Shown piece by piece: positions 15,535 to 24,838 of a DNA stretch of 64,000 bases. Numbering within the stretch: position 1 is the first letter of the stretch; each line of letters opens with the position of its first letter. A model generated the notes under the pieces. It had not been told where the DNA came from. It searched no databases and was given only the letters and a program-made list of their open reading frames with translations. Made by a program: the position numbers and the translations under genes. The stretch is from NCBI GenBank assembly GCA_963737705.1, contig CAVTTP010000006.1, positions 496,001-560,000 of the forward strand, written 5' to 3'. Origin of the DNA: PALSA-607 sp963737705 (GTDB lineage Bacteria > Actinomycetota > Actinomycetes > Acidothermales > Acidothermaceae).

Positions 15535-16662
15535 TCACGGCCCCGGAGTCGGCCCGAGGAAGGTTTCGAAGGTGAACTCCTGGTCTGCACAGTTCGCGGT
15601 ATCGGCCTCGACGTAGATGTCGAGCTTGTGTGCGACATCGGGGTCGGGCAACACGATGATCGTCGATGGCGCGCCGTTGAACAGCGCGTAGTCGACGAGC
15701 AGAGGTTGCTCGGCCTTCCCGGCAAGGATCTGGACGCAACGCGCCAAGGCGGCGGGGTCGGCCAGCGGCCCGGCTGGCGCGGTGATCGCAGCATGCTCCG
15801 CATTCCCGCTGGCAGCCGCGCTTGCGGCCGGCGTCGGTACTGCCAACAACGGCGACGACGCTGCCGAAATCGGCGGTGCTGCCGGCGCCGCTGCGGACGA
15901 TGCCGCAGGCGCAGGGAAGGTCGCGGCCGCGGGGGCAGATGACGCTGCGGCAGGCGCGGAGGCCGCTGCAGCGGGTGCCGCGGAGCCAGCAGCTGCTGCC
16001 GACAGGCCAAACGTCAAGCCCGGGAAGTTCGACGCAGCGCCGGGGACATTGCTGGTGACAACGGACGCGACCTGTGAGCGGAGGTCCGCCGACGTGTAGC
16101 TGGTGCCAGAAGCGATGGTCGCCGGGCCACCGGACGTCGTGGCGGCCGGAGCGGCGAGCGCCGGAGCACTGGCTGACTTGTTGTTATTGCTTCCGCTGTG
16201 CCCGAGCGCGACGATTCCGACGACGACGACGGCTACCAGCACGACGATCGAGGCGGCTGCGCCGTACGGCAGCGTGCGCCAGCGTGAAGAGGAAGGCCTT
16301 GATCGTCCCGCCGGCGTCGACCGCGCTCGCAGCGGGACAACCGTGTCTGCCACGCCGCCGCTGGCAGCGATCGGTGTACTTGATTCCCTGGCCGCAAGTA
16401 GGGCAGCTTCGATGCGGTCGGCGACCTCTGGCGGCATCGGCACTGGTGGCAGCGCCCGCAAGGTTTCCCGGACGCGGCGCAAAGCGTCGAGGTCCGCCGT
16501 GCACGCAGCGCAGCCGGCGACATGGGCGAGCAACTCCGCAGTTCGCCGATCCGCGGTCTGCGGATCGGCTCCCTGCGCGGGTGGGGCCGTTTCGGAGGCT
16601 GGCGCGACATCGCGATCTGCGAGTTCTGCAAGCGTCTCGAGGTCCGGGTGCGGGGTGTTCAC
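15535..16662 (-). CDS. Zinc-finger anti-sigma factor of SigM
   Basis: Membrane anti-sigma factor of 375 residues whose ATG overlaps the sigM stop by four bases, so the two are coupled. The N-terminal zinc domain has His47, Cys51 and Cys54 (AHVAGCAACTADL). One transmembrane helix is at about residues 133-155 (ASIVVLVAVVVVGIVAL). The outer part is a long Ala/Pro/Ser-rich linker (about 215-290), then a compact domain with two cysteines (ARCVQIL and TANCADQ), likely the sensing part. It equals the mycobacterial RsmA locus by position. The linker is longer than usual. Confidence 0.88.
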   Translation of the reverse strand: MNTPHPDLETLAELADRDVAPASETAPPAQGADPQTADRRTAELLAHVAGCAACTADLDALRRVRETLRALPPVPMPPEVADRIEAALLAARESSTPIAASGGVADTVVPLRARSTPAGRSRPSSSRWRTLPYGAAASIVVLVAVVVVGIVALGHSGSNNNKSASAPALAAPAATTSGGPATIASGTSYTSADLRSQVASVVTSNVPGAASNFPGLTFGLSAAAAGSAAPAAAASAPAAASSAPAAATFPAPAASSAAAPAAPPISAASSPLLAVPTPAASAAASGNAEHAAITAPAGPLADPAALARCVQILAGKAEQPLLVDYALFNGAPSTIIVLPDPDVAHKLDIYVEADTANCADQEFTFETFLGPTPGP

Positions 16663-17363
16663 CGGAGGTCCTCTCGGGGTGGGTTCATCGGTGGTTCGAC
16701 GCCGTCAGCAGCGGCAGGGTTCCGCGGTTGTCCCTCGCGCTCGACACCTGGGTCGGGTCCTCCGCGTAAATGCGACAGCAGTGGGACCAACTTCGCCCGC
16801 CCACGAGCGCACCGGCTTTTGATCGTGCCCGATGGCACCTCGAGCATTGCGGCGACCTCGTCGACCGGATACCCCTCGATATCGACGAGCACGATCGCCG
16901 CCCGCTGCTCAGCCGGCAGGGTCGCAAGTGCGGCCTGCACATCGGCCGCGGTGTCCCGGTCGGCGTAGTCGTCGCGGGCGATGCTGGGCGCGTGGTCGTC
17001 GTCCGGCAGCGGACTCGTCGGATGCGCGGCCCGTCGACGTAACCGGTCGAGGCAGGCATTCACCACGATCCGATGCAGCCACGTGCTGACCTTGGCGTCG
17101 CCGCGAAATGAGGCGGCGTGACGCATCGCGGAGATGAGCGCCTCCTGCACTGCATCGGCCGCATCTTCGGGGTCACCCGTGGTCCGCAAGGCGACTGCCC
17201 AGAGTTGGTCGCGGTGCCGCCTGAAGATCTCAGTAAATGCGGCCGGGTCGCCGTCGAGATGCCGCTTCAGCAGTTCGACATCGGGGTCGTCAGGCCTGGC
17301 GGCGGGCCCGGATTCACCGGCCATCGCGCCGTCCGCAATGCCGTTGGTCACCCCGTCCGTCAC
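16659..17363 (-). CDS. sigM: ECF RNA polymerase sigma factor SigM
   Basis: Extracytoplasmic-function sigma factor, 234 residues. Region 2 reads FTEIFRRHRDQLWAVALRTTGDPEDAADAVQEALISA, with the STWLHRIVVNACLDRLRRR segment after it. Region 4 is LPAEQRAAIVLVDIEGYPVDEVAAMLEVPSGTIKSRCARGRAKL. Both ends are Gly-, Asp- or Pro-rich and not conserved. Position between the pseudokinase and its anti-sigma factor, in the murJ-trxB block, matches mycobacterial sigM. A role in envelope or oxidative stress is inferred. Confidence 0.9.
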   Translation of the reverse strand: MTDGVTNGIADGAMAGESGPAARPDDPDVELLKRHLDGDPAAFTEIFRRHRDQLWAVALRTTGDPEDAADAVQEALISAMRHAASFRGDAKVSTWLHRIVVNACLDRLRRRAAHPTSPLPDDDHAPSIARDDYADRDTAADVQAALATLPAEQRAAIVLVDIEGYPVDEVAAMLEVPSGTIKSRCARGRAKLVPLLSHLRGGPDPGVEREGQPRNPAAADGVEPPMNPPREDLR

Positions 17364-17414
17364 GCGGCGAAGCCTACCGACGGCTCTGCATAATCGGCCG
17401 AATTGACGGCAGAA

Positions 17415-19004
17415 TCACGACAGGAAGGTCATTTCGGCGATGCCCCCCTGAAAGCCCGTACCGGCCGCGGGCAACTTCGTAAGCCAGACCACCCAGTAGC
17501 GGGCAGCGGTCGGGGTAGCCAGTCGCAACGTGACGTCGCTCGGTGCGCCTGCCTGGGCGGCAGCCAGTGTCATGGCCTTCTCGTTGGCTGGCACCGTGTC
17601 GCTCTCGAACAGCTCGACCGAGGTGCCAGTGCCGAGCAGCACGAGGTGCACTGCCGAGACCTTTCGCGCGGTACCAAGGTCCATCAGCAACCCCACCCCT
17701 GGCTTCAACTTGCCGAGGTCGGCAGTGCGATAGATCTGCGTGCGCCACGAGGTGGTGGGGCTGTCGTCGACTGCGCGCGGTGCCTCTGACACGTGCGGAT
17801 CATCGTGCTTGCCGTACGGGTCGAACTCTGTGACGAGACCGGGGGCGATCGCGCCCGCTTGGGCCACGGCGCCGGCGGCCACGCTCGAGGTGGCCTTCGG
17901 GGACGCGGTTGATGTTGGGGTCGGCGCCGCGGGCTCCGCGCCGTGAACAAAGCTCAGGTAGCCGTGCTTTCCGCCGACCAGCAGGCCGGCCACCACGACC
18001 GCGAGTAACAACACGCCGATGCCGACAGCCCAGCGGTGCCACACCTGTACGGGGACGAGGCGCGTGTTGATCAAGCGGGCCTGGCGGGTGTCGAGGTCGA
18101 CGGCCGGCCCGGTGTCGGCGCCGTACGGATGCGCGTCGTCGGTAGACGTGCGCAGTGGTGCGAGGGCGTCTGCAAACTCAGCGGGGGAGACGATTTCCGG
18201 CAGCCCGCGCAGCAAACTCTCATCGCCTAGCGCCTGCGCGACGACCTCGTCGACCTCGCGCGGGACGCCGCCGCGCACCTGACGCGGGGTGCGCAAGTGG
18301 CCTTCGGTGTACGGCGCCGGCGGCAGCGCACTGTCGACGGGCGAGCCAGGCCAACGGGCGGTCAATGCTGCATAGAGCAGGTTGGCGAGGCCGACAGCAT
18401 CGATGCGCCCGCGCTCGACTTCACCGGCATCGCCCGCGTAGCGCGGCTGTCCAACCGTGGCGGTGTCAGCCCCGTCCATCCCGAGCGGGACGACTGGCGC
18501 CGCGCTTCGGGCGGTGTGTCCGGCTAAGCCGATACCGACCAGGCGGGGCGCGCCGGTCGCCGTAAACAGCACGCTACGTGGGGTCAGCGACAGCCCGTGC
18601 AAGCCGACGCTATGGGCGGCAGCGACCCCGATCGCCAGATCCGAGAGGAGGTCCACCGCCACTGCAGGTTCGAGCGGAGCGATGAGTAGTTGGCTTTCGA
18701 GCGAACCGCCTGACAGGAATTCGGTCACCACGAAGGCGAGCCCAGGTGCTTCACCGGCGTCATAAACGCGGACGACGGCGGCGTGCGTGAGGCCAGCCGC
18801 TGCGCGCGCACCCGCAAGCACTTCTGGCACGCCCGGGTCGTCTCCGCGCACCAGCAGGATCGCGACTGGGCGCGCGAGCACCTCGTCGTGGGCCCGCCAG
18901 AGCCTGCCGACCCGCTCTGTCTCGGTCTCGCCGCTGAGCGGCGATTCGATCCGGTAGCGCTCGGCGACGACTAGGCCAGGTGCCACGGCCGGTGCGCCGC
19001 CCAC
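17415..19004 (-). CDS. Membrane pseudokinase (MviN C-terminal module, stand-alone)
   Basis: A 529-residue protein with a kinase-like N-terminal domain (about residues 12-285), one transmembrane helix (about 325-344), a Pro/Thr linker and an extracellular beta-rich domain (about 385-529, discoidin-like in look). Key kinase residues are lost: the catalytic HRDLKP loop reads HGLSLTPRSV and DFG reads VGIGL. It therefore should bind partners, not phosphorylate. In mycobacteria this module is fused to the C-terminus of MviN/MurJ and recruits FhaA when phosphorylated. Here it is separated from murJ by two genes. Inferred role: regulation of lipid II flipping. Confidence 0.85.
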   Translation of the reverse strand: MGGAPAVAPGLVVAERYRIESPLSGETETERVGRLWRAHDEVLARPVAILLVRGDDPGVPEVLAGARAAAGLTHAAVVRVYDAGEAPGLAFVVTEFLSGGSLESQLLIAPLEPAVAVDLLSDLAIGVAAAHSVGLHGLSLTPRSVLFTATGAPRLVGIGLAGHTARSAAPVVPLGMDGADTATVGQPRYAGDAGEVERGRIDAVGLANLLYAALTARWPGSPVDSALPPAPYTEGHLRTPRQVRGGVPREVDEVVAQALGDESLLRGLPEIVSPAEFADALAPLRTSTDDAHPYGADTGPAVDLDTRQARLINTRLVPVQVWHRWAVGIGVLLLAVVVAGLLVGGKHGYLSFVHGAEPAAPTPTSTASPKATSSVAAGAVAQAGAIAPGLVTEFDPYGKHDDPHVSEAPRAVDDSPTTSWRTQIYRTADLGKLKPGVGLLMDLGTARKVSAVHLVLLGTGTSVELFESDTVPANEKAMTLAAAQAGAPSDVTLRLATPTAARYWVVWLTKLPAAGTGFQGGIAEMTFLS

Positions 19005-19030
19005 AGCAGACCTCCCGCGGTGCTCTGCTC

Positions 19031-19066
19031 TTTAGTCGCTGTGCGCCTTTCAGTCGCTATGCGCCT
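19031..19066. repeat. 18-bp tandem repeat between the NlpC and pseudokinase genes
   Basis: Two 18-bp copies close to TTCAGTCGCTATGCGCCT, with a partial third after them, fill most of the 81-bp gap between the NlpC/P60 stop and the pseudokinase start. Copies differ at three positions. No function is visible. Confidence 0.75.
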
Positions 19067-19085
19067 CTCAGTTCATGCTATTGCG

Positions 19086-20219
19086 TCACCCGATGCGAAC
19101 CGCGCCGATGTAGCCGTCTAGATAGACGGGTTGAACTTGAACGTTCGTACCGGTGTGTGGCGCTGCGAGCATCAACCCGTTGCCGACATAGATCGCCACG
19201 TGATGAATGGTCGTCGGATCTGTGATGTCGGTCGCCCAGAAGAGCAGATCGCCGGGTTCGATCTCGCCGAGCGCAATCTTGTTGGGAATGGCCGCGTACT
19301 GGTCGGCGGCGGTGCGCGGGATGAGCACACCCGCCTGCGCGAACGCCCACTGCGTGAGGCCAGAGCAGTCCCAACTGTCCGGTCCGGCGCCGCCGTACAT
19401 GTAGGGCTTGCCGATCTGGCTTTGAGCGGCCTCAATCGCAAGCAGCGCGATGCGGCTGACGCCCCCGGTGTCGACGAGACCAACGGCCGCAGCGGCTGCG
19501 CGGGCGGCGGCCAGCGTTGCCGCGTCACGGGCAGCGGCTTCGGCGGCGACCTGGGCCTGGAATTGTTGCTCCAGCGTCACAACTTGGGCCTTGGCGCCCT
19601 GGAGCGCCGATTGCTCTTCGGCGAGCGCATTTTGCGCGTCGGCACTGGCGTTCGCAGCTTGGGCCGTTAGTTCATCTTGTTTGGTACGCAGGCTCTCCAC
19701 CTGAGCGTTCGCCGCTGCGGCCGCCTGTTGCGCAGCTCCGACAGTGGCCAGGGCGTCGGTGTCCGCGTCGGAAACGACCTGGACGCTGTGCAACCCAGAC
19801 TGGAATTGCCCAGGGTTTTTGCCACTCAAAACGCTTGCGTAGAGACCGGTGATGCCGCCTGACATGTACAGCGCGCGGGTCGTCGTGTCAGCGACGGCGC
19901 GAGCATGGTCGGCTGCCTCGGTCGCGGCTGTCGCCGCGCGGGTTGCCGCCTCTTGGGTGAAGACGAGCTGTACCAGCGACGCTTGCGCGCCGTCGTACCG
20001 TTCGCTGGCTTGCTCCACTTGCAGCTGCAGCTTGTTGACCTCCGCTTCGAGCTGCCTCGCTTGGGTCTCGGCGTCGGAGAGTGGATCGTCGTGCGCTGAA
20101 AGAACGACCCCTGCAGTCGCCGGCAGGTTGCTGCTAGCGGAGGCGGTCGCAACAGTCGCCATAGCCGCCATGGTTGTCAGCAGCGCGAGGGCGGCCGACG
20201 TTATTCGGCGGCCCGTCAT
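19086..20219 (-). CDS. Secreted NlpC/P60 peptidoglycan endopeptidase (RipA-like)
   Basis: A 377-residue exported cell-wall hydrolase. It has a signal peptide (about residues 1-28), a long coiled-coil (about 48-245, with Ala-rich heptads) and a C-terminal NlpC/P60 domain (about 255-377). The catalytic set is visible: Cys285 in DCSGLTQWAF, His340 in HHVAIYVG and His355. Such coiled-coil/NlpC proteins cut stem peptides during division and are held in check by the coiled coil. The start overlaps the stop of the preceding small membrane-protein gene by four bases. Confidence 0.9.
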   Translation of the reverse strand: MTGRRITSAALALLTTMAAMATVATASASSNLPATAGVVLSAHDDPLSDAETQARQLEAEVNKLQLQVEQASERYDGAQASLVQLVFTQEAATRAATAATEAADHARAVADTTTRALYMSGGITGLYASVLSGKNPGQFQSGLHSVQVVSDADTDALATVGAAQQAAAAANAQVESLRTKQDELTAQAANASADAQNALAEEQSALQGAKAQVVTLEQQFQAQVAAEAAARDAATLAAARAAAAAVGLVDTGGVSRIALLAIEAAQSQIGKPYMYGGAGPDSWDCSGLTQWAFAQAGVLIPRTAADQYAAIPNKIALGEIEPGDLLFWATDITDPTTIHHVAIYVGNGLMLAAPHTGTNVQVQPVYLDGYIGAVRIG

Positions 20220-20644
20220 GACGTTGCGTCCGCTTTACCCGAACCCTTGACGATCACCGTCGCCCATGACCGGAGCGGACCGATGTGGCGGATAACCAGT
20301 GTCGTTGCGTCGCGCTCGAGCTTGAGGTGCACGGTTCCGTCGGTGCCGACGGTGAGGCTGTTCGGTAGCACTGTCTCGTCGTGTTGGGCCGCCGAGTTTT
20401 GCGCTGCGAGCAAGGTCGGTGCGAGCGCGCCCTTGTCACTGACCCACGCTGTTGCGGCGGCGACGGCCGCTGAGTTGGCATCGTCTTGTGCGCTGACATG
20501 AGCAACAGCGATCGACAGCCCATCGAAGCCGACGACTGCGGTGGCTGCGATGACCAGGACGACGCGCGTCAGCCAGCTGAGGATGACGTCACCCGTGTCG
20601 GGCGCGACATCGTCCAGCCTGCGAGCCCATTTCTTGGTACTCAA
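20216..20644 (-). CDS. Small single-pass membrane protein, TadE/TadG-like appearance
   Basis: I do not recognise this as a named family. From a TTG at 20644, with GAGGTG eight bases upstream, it is 142 residues: a short basic N-terminus, one membrane helix (about residues 22-47, ILSWLTRVVLVIAATAVVGFDG) and an outer domain ending in beta-strand-like HLKLERDATTLVIRHIGPLRSWATV. That layout recalls TadE/TadG pilus-like proteins. A longer in-frame start at 20806 would overlap murJ and has unlikely composition. It lies between murJ and the NlpC/P60 hydrolase, with a four-base overlap to the latter, so a role with them is likely. Confidence 0.6.
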   Translation of the reverse strand: MSTKKWARRLDDVAPDTGDVILSWLTRVVLVIAATAVVGFDGLSIAVAHVSAQDDANSAAVAAATAWVSDKGALAPTLLAAQNSAAQHDETVLPNSLTVGTDGTVHLKLERDATTLVIRHIGPLRSWATVIVKGSGKADATS

Positions 20645-20747
20645 GAGCGTGTCACCTCGACCGTTACGTCGGCGCGGGGACGGGTCGCCTTGAGCTTTCG
20701 CAGGCGTTGTGGACGCTGATTGGTCGTATCGCGCGGGGCCATTCGGC

Positions 20748-22445
20748 CTAGTTGGAGACCCCGGCGAGGCGGGCTCGGATCGCGTCCAGGATCCGGGTCG
20801 CCTCACTGATTCGCATCCGCGACGCGGCGGTCGCCAAGATGCCCAAGCCGATACCGCCGCCTGCCACGAGCGCGACGATGCTGCCCGTTACTCCACGGCC
20901 GAGCAGTACCCCGGTCAGCTCGGCAAGTCCGAAGGCAGCGCCGCCCGCGACAGCTGCAGCGAGCGTGATCCTGACGTAGGTCTGGGTGACTCGCTGACCG
21001 TCGATGCCGTCAAGGCGGCGACCCAGTGCTCTCGCGGTCAGGACGAAGGCGACCCAGTAGGACGCCGCGAACCCCAATGCGAGCCCGACCACTCGCGACC
21101 CTGGTGGGAGTGCGATGTACAGGCCGACATCCGCACCGATGTTGACCAGGGTCGCGACGACGTTGATAAGGGCGGGAGTGCGGGTGTCGTGCAAGGCGTA
21201 GAACGCGCGCAGGAGTAGCTGAAACATGGCGAACGGCACCAGGCCGATGCTGAACGCGACCAGTACCCAGCCGATGTAGCGCGCGTCCGCTGCGCTGACG
21301 CGGGTGTGCGGGAGGCAGCGAAAAATGACTGTCGTGATTTCTGGCGCGAGCGCGATCAGCATGACGGTTGCAGGGACCACGGCGACGCCGCTCGTACGTA
21401 ACCCGGTCGACAGATCAGCGCGCACGTCATCGAATCGGCCCAGCGCCGCGTGCGCGCTCATGCGCGGCAGCAGTGCGGTGATGATCGACACCGCGACGAT
21501 TGCGTAAGGCAACTGGAACAGCTGGTACGCATAGGTGTACGCGGAAAACGTGTCCGTGTGCCCGATCCGATGCGCCAAGGCGGCGCGACCGGCGGCCTTC
21601 CCCAGGTTCGTGACAATGACGAACCCAAGCTGGTTCATGGCGACGTACGCCAGTACCCAACCGCCGAGCGTTACCGCCTCCCCCAAGCCGTTGCCGCGCC
21701 AGTCGAACCGAGGTCGCCATCGAAAGCCTGATGCGCGAAGCGATGGCCAAAGCGCGAGGGTTTGCAGGACAACACCCGCCGTCGTCCCGATGCCTATAAG
21801 TCGGATCTCACCGCTGGTGAGAGTGACCTGCAGGTTGGTGAGCTTGGCTACCGGCACCGCCTCGGTGACCGAAATGAAGAGCAGACCGGTGCCGATCAGC
21901 ACGAGGTTGTTCAGGACAGGAGCCCACATCGGAGCGGCGAAACGGCCGCGGGTATTGAGAATCGCGCCGATCGTTGCACTGAGTCCGTAGAAGAACACCT
22001 GCGGCAGGAAGTACCGCGCGAACGTGACCGACAGTGAACGCTGCTGACCAGTGAGCCCCTGCGCGTAGACGTCGATGATGAGGGGCGCCGCGAGAACACC
22101 CACCACGGTGCAAACGCCGAGCACAACCGCGACGACGGTAAGCAGGCGTTGCGCATACAACTCGCCGGCTTCTGCGTCGTCCCTCACTGCTGTCACGAGG
22201 AGCGGGACGACGACGCTGGTAAGGATGCCGCCGAGCAGCAAGTCGTAGATCGCGTTCGGGATCGTGTTCGGGATGTTGTACGTCTCGGCCAGTGCGCCGC
22301 TACCGAGGGCTGCCGCGAGCACCACCGTGCGGACGAAGCCCGTGCCGCGCGAGGCGACGGTGCCGATCGCCATGACGGTGCTTGATCGGGCGAGGCTGCT
22401 TCGGGGTGCGCCGGCCCCGCTATCCGAGGCGTCCGCGATCGTCAC
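20748..22445 (-). CDS. murJ: Lipid II flippase MurJ (MviN)
   Basis: Polytopic MOP-superfamily protein that flips lipid II across the membrane. The product is 565 residues with about 14 hydrophobic segments. Conserved stretches are STVMAIGTVASRGTGFVRTVVLAAALG near the start, YNIPNTIPNAIYDLLLGGILTSVVVPLL, and AFYALHDTRTPAL. In mycobacteria this domain is fused to a pseudokinase; here it ends after the last membrane helices. The start overlaps the stop of the DUF6049 gene. Confidence 0.93.
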   Translation of the reverse strand: MTIADASDSGAGAPRSSLARSSTVMAIGTVASRGTGFVRTVVLAAALGSGALAETYNIPNTIPNAIYDLLLGGILTSVVVPLLVTAVRDDAEAGELYAQRLLTVVAVVLGVCTVVGVLAAPLIIDVYAQGLTGQQRSLSVTFARYFLPQVFFYGLSATIGAILNTRGRFAAPMWAPVLNNLVLIGTGLLFISVTEAVPVAKLTNLQVTLTSGEIRLIGIGTTAGVVLQTLALWPSLRASGFRWRPRFDWRGNGLGEAVTLGGWVLAYVAMNQLGFVIVTNLGKAAGRAALAHRIGHTDTFSAYTYAYQLFQLPYAIVAVSIITALLPRMSAHAALGRFDDVRADLSTGLRTSGVAVVPATVMLIALAPEITTVIFRCLPHTRVSAADARYIGWVLVAFSIGLVPFAMFQLLLRAFYALHDTRTPALINVVATLVNIGADVGLYIALPPGSRVVGLALGFAASYWVAFVLTARALGRRLDGIDGQRVTQTYVRITLAAAVAGGAAFGLAELTGVLLGRGVTGSIVALVAGGGIGLGILATAASRMRISEATRILDAIRARLAGVSN

Positions 22446-24838
22446 GACACTGGCGACGAGTCGGCCGCGGCGGCGGGTAGTTGCGTGCCGTCTTTAGGCG
22501 GACGGCGGGAGGTGAGGATCCGCCTGATCACCCGGATCGCCGATACGAGGAACACCAAACCTGCGGCGGTGGCAGCGATCACGAGCGCGACAGTTCCGTA
22601 CGCGGTCGAGTTCATGACGAACGGAACCGGCGCACCGAAAGGTCGCGAGCTGGCGTCCGGCGTCCACAATTGCGCGGCGACGTCAAAGCGTCCACCGGTC
22701 GTTGCTTCGACTTCGATCAGCACTTGGTGCCGGCTCTGGTTGCCCGGCACGGTGAACGGCTCTTGCGCGGCGACCGTTAGCCGGGCCGCGTTCACCGCGG
22801 TTATGCGGATCTCGACCGTGACTGGATCGGGCAGGTTGTTGACCACGGTGATCGGGATCTTCTGTTTTCGACTCGTCAACGTGATGAGGCCTGGTTTCAC
22901 GATGTAGACCTTGGCGATCTGCGCGTCGAGCTCGGCTTGTACGGCAGCTCTGATCACAGCAGCTCGAGCCAGATCGGTGCGAAGGCCGGCCGATTCCGCG
23001 CGCAGGATCGCAATGCTCGACGTGTTGATGAATGTTTCCGTGGTGCTCGAGCCCAGGACCGCGCTGCACGCGGCCAGCCGGCCGCGCAGTGCGGCGATCG
23101 GCAGCAGATCCTCCCCGGGCATCTCGGCAGCTGATGCGGCGGCGGTGTAGACAAGCGACTGCCGAGGCACGCCGTCGGCGGGCTGATTCGCAACCTGGCC
23201 CACATTGGCGCCCTGCAGCCACGGCATCGTCGCACTGTCTGTCAGCAGCGTCGTCGCGAACCCGTCGGCAGGATTCCAGTTGCGCGGCGGTGCGATCACC
23301 ACGGAACTGCCAATGCCGGGTCGCTGCTCGGTGACGAGCATTGTCTCGGCGAGAAAGCGCTGTTCGGCGACCCGCACACCGCCGTCCACGCTGGTTGATG
23401 TGGTCAGCATGGAGCTCAGCGTCGAATCGGTGAGCACCGCCCGTACGGTGCCCGATGCCGTTTGCAAATTCGTGCGCGCGCCGGTCACCGCGTTGGCGTT
23501 GCGCGGGGGGAGCGTGGTGTCGGCGAGTACGACGGTGTCGACCAGATCGCCGGCGAGGTCGTCGAGGGTCGGCTCGTCGAGGGTGCCGCCAACTGGCCAG
23601 ACCACGTTTGGCAACGTCGGGGGCACCAGGTCGGCAGTCAATGTCGACTGTCCCGTCGAGCGGGCGATGGCGATTTCCCTGGTCAGGCCGGCGCGCTCGA
23701 CCGCGACGAGGTCGGTGTCGCCGTACGGCAATCCGATCACCGCTGCGTCGGGGGCGGAGACATCGCTGTGCAGCTGCGCGAGCCAGTCCGTGGCGGCCGA
23801 TTCGCCGGTTCCGGCCGTCGTTCCACCGGCGTCACCGGCGACGACCTGATACGGAGTCGGCTGCGCTGCGGGTGGCGACGCGGCTGCAGACTTGGTGCCG
23901 TCCTTGGGAGTGCTCGACGGTTTTGCCGAGGGTGACTCGGTCTCCGACGCGGCTCCGGTAGGTGATGCGATGCCGGACGGCGGCGGTACTCCGGTGACGC
24001 CGGTCACGCCTGCCGACAGTTGCGCCGCCCCAGCCATCACGGTGGCGTCGTCGACCAGCGCGGGGTCGATGGCATAGGTGATCGGCACCTGCGCCGCCGA
24101 TCCGAGTGAGAGCAGCCGACCAAGACGGCCCGTCGGCGCGAGGTCGGTGGCGAGTTGGTCGTCGAGAAACGTGTTGCCATTACTGCGATGGATCCCGTCG
24201 ACGAGTGGCACCAGCCAGCTGATCTGCGTCGCTGTGAACTGCGCGCCGGTCGGCATCCATAACAACTGCGTGGGCAGTCGTGTCGTGGCGACGGTGCGGC
24301 CGGAGGTGGTGCGCGCGTCGACGGCGAGCGGGTACGCACCGAAATCAGCAGGGGACGACGGCAAGGCGAGGCGATCGACCGGCACCAGGATCGTCCAGTG
24401 CGCTGACTGCCCGGCGGCGAGTGACCCGAGTGTCACGCGGGTGTTGTCGACAGTTGTTCCGAGCACGACGTTCGGGTCGTTGCCGCGCGCCAGGTCGAAT
24501 CGCGTGGTGATCCGCGTTGCTGACGCGCGTGCCGCAACGCTCACGTTCGTGAGCGGCGCACCGGAGATGTTGGTGACGGTGCCGTCGAGCACGATCGTGT
24601 CGTGCGGCTGGACCGCCTTTGGGTCGAGACTCAAGAGCGTGATCGTCACGCGGTGCGGCGCGCTCGCGGGCGTAGGCGTCGGGCTCGGGGCCGCTGCGGG
24701 CAGCTGGCCGGTGTAGGGGGCCGCTGCGGGTGCTCGCGCGGCTTGAGCAACGCCAGTGAGAGCGAGGCTGTCTGTTGCTACGAAGAGCACCGCCGCCGCC
24801 GCGCTGGCCAGCTTCAGGCATCGACCTCCGGGCTTCAC
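22442..24838 (-). CDS. Secreted membrane-anchored DUF6049 protein
   Basis: A 798-residue protein that is the usual partner between the NUDIX gene and murJ in actinobacteria (Rv3909-like by position); its function is unknown. It has a signal peptide (residues 1-32), a beta-rich adhesin-like N-terminal region (TITLLSLDPKAVQPHDTIVLDGTVTN), a Ser/Pro/Thr-rich linker around 310-370, further mixed domains and a C-terminal transmembrane helix (YGTVALVIAATAAGLVFLVSAI) with a basic tail. The GTG at 24838 overlaps the NUDIX stop as GTGA. An outer-face role in lipid II or wall assembly is inferred from context. Confidence 0.85.
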   Translation of the reverse strand: MKPGGRCLKLASAAAAVLFVATDSLALTGVAQAARAPAAAPYTGQLPAAAPSPTPTPASAPHRVTITLLSLDPKAVQPHDTIVLDGTVTNISGAPLTNVSVAARASATRITTRFDLARGNDPNVVLGTTVDNTRVTLGSLAAGQSAHWTILVPVDRLALPSSPADFGAYPLAVDARTTSGRTVATTRLPTQLLWMPTGAQFTATQISWLVPLVDGIHRSNGNTFLDDQLATDLAPTGRLGRLLSLGSAAQVPITYAIDPALVDDATVMAGAAQLSAGVTGVTGVPPPSGIASPTGAASETESPSAKPSSTPKDGTKSAAASPPAAQPTPYQVVAGDAGGTTAGTGESAATDWLAQLHSDVSAPDAAVIGLPYGDTDLVAVERAGLTREIAIARSTGQSTLTADLVPPTLPNVVWPVGGTLDEPTLDDLAGDLVDTVVLADTTLPPRNANAVTGARTNLQTASGTVRAVLTDSTLSSMLTTSTSVDGGVRVAEQRFLAETMLVTEQRPGIGSSVVIAPPRNWNPADGFATTLLTDSATMPWLQGANVGQVANQPADGVPRQSLVYTAAASAAEMPGEDLLPIAALRGRLAACSAVLGSSTTETFINTSSIAILRAESAGLRTDLARAAVIRAAVQAELDAQIAKVYIVKPGLITLTSRKQKIPITVVNNLPDPVTVEIRITAVNAARLTVAAQEPFTVPGNQSRHQVLIEVEATTGGRFDVAAQLWTPDASSRPFGAPVPFVMNSTAYGTVALVIAATAAGLVFLVSAIRVIRRILTSRRPPKDGTQLPAAAADSSPVS

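Noticed and set aside
17415..19004. Active Ser/Thr protein kinase
   Set aside because: The catalytic Asp of HRD and the DFG Asp are both missing, so it is called a pseudokinase.
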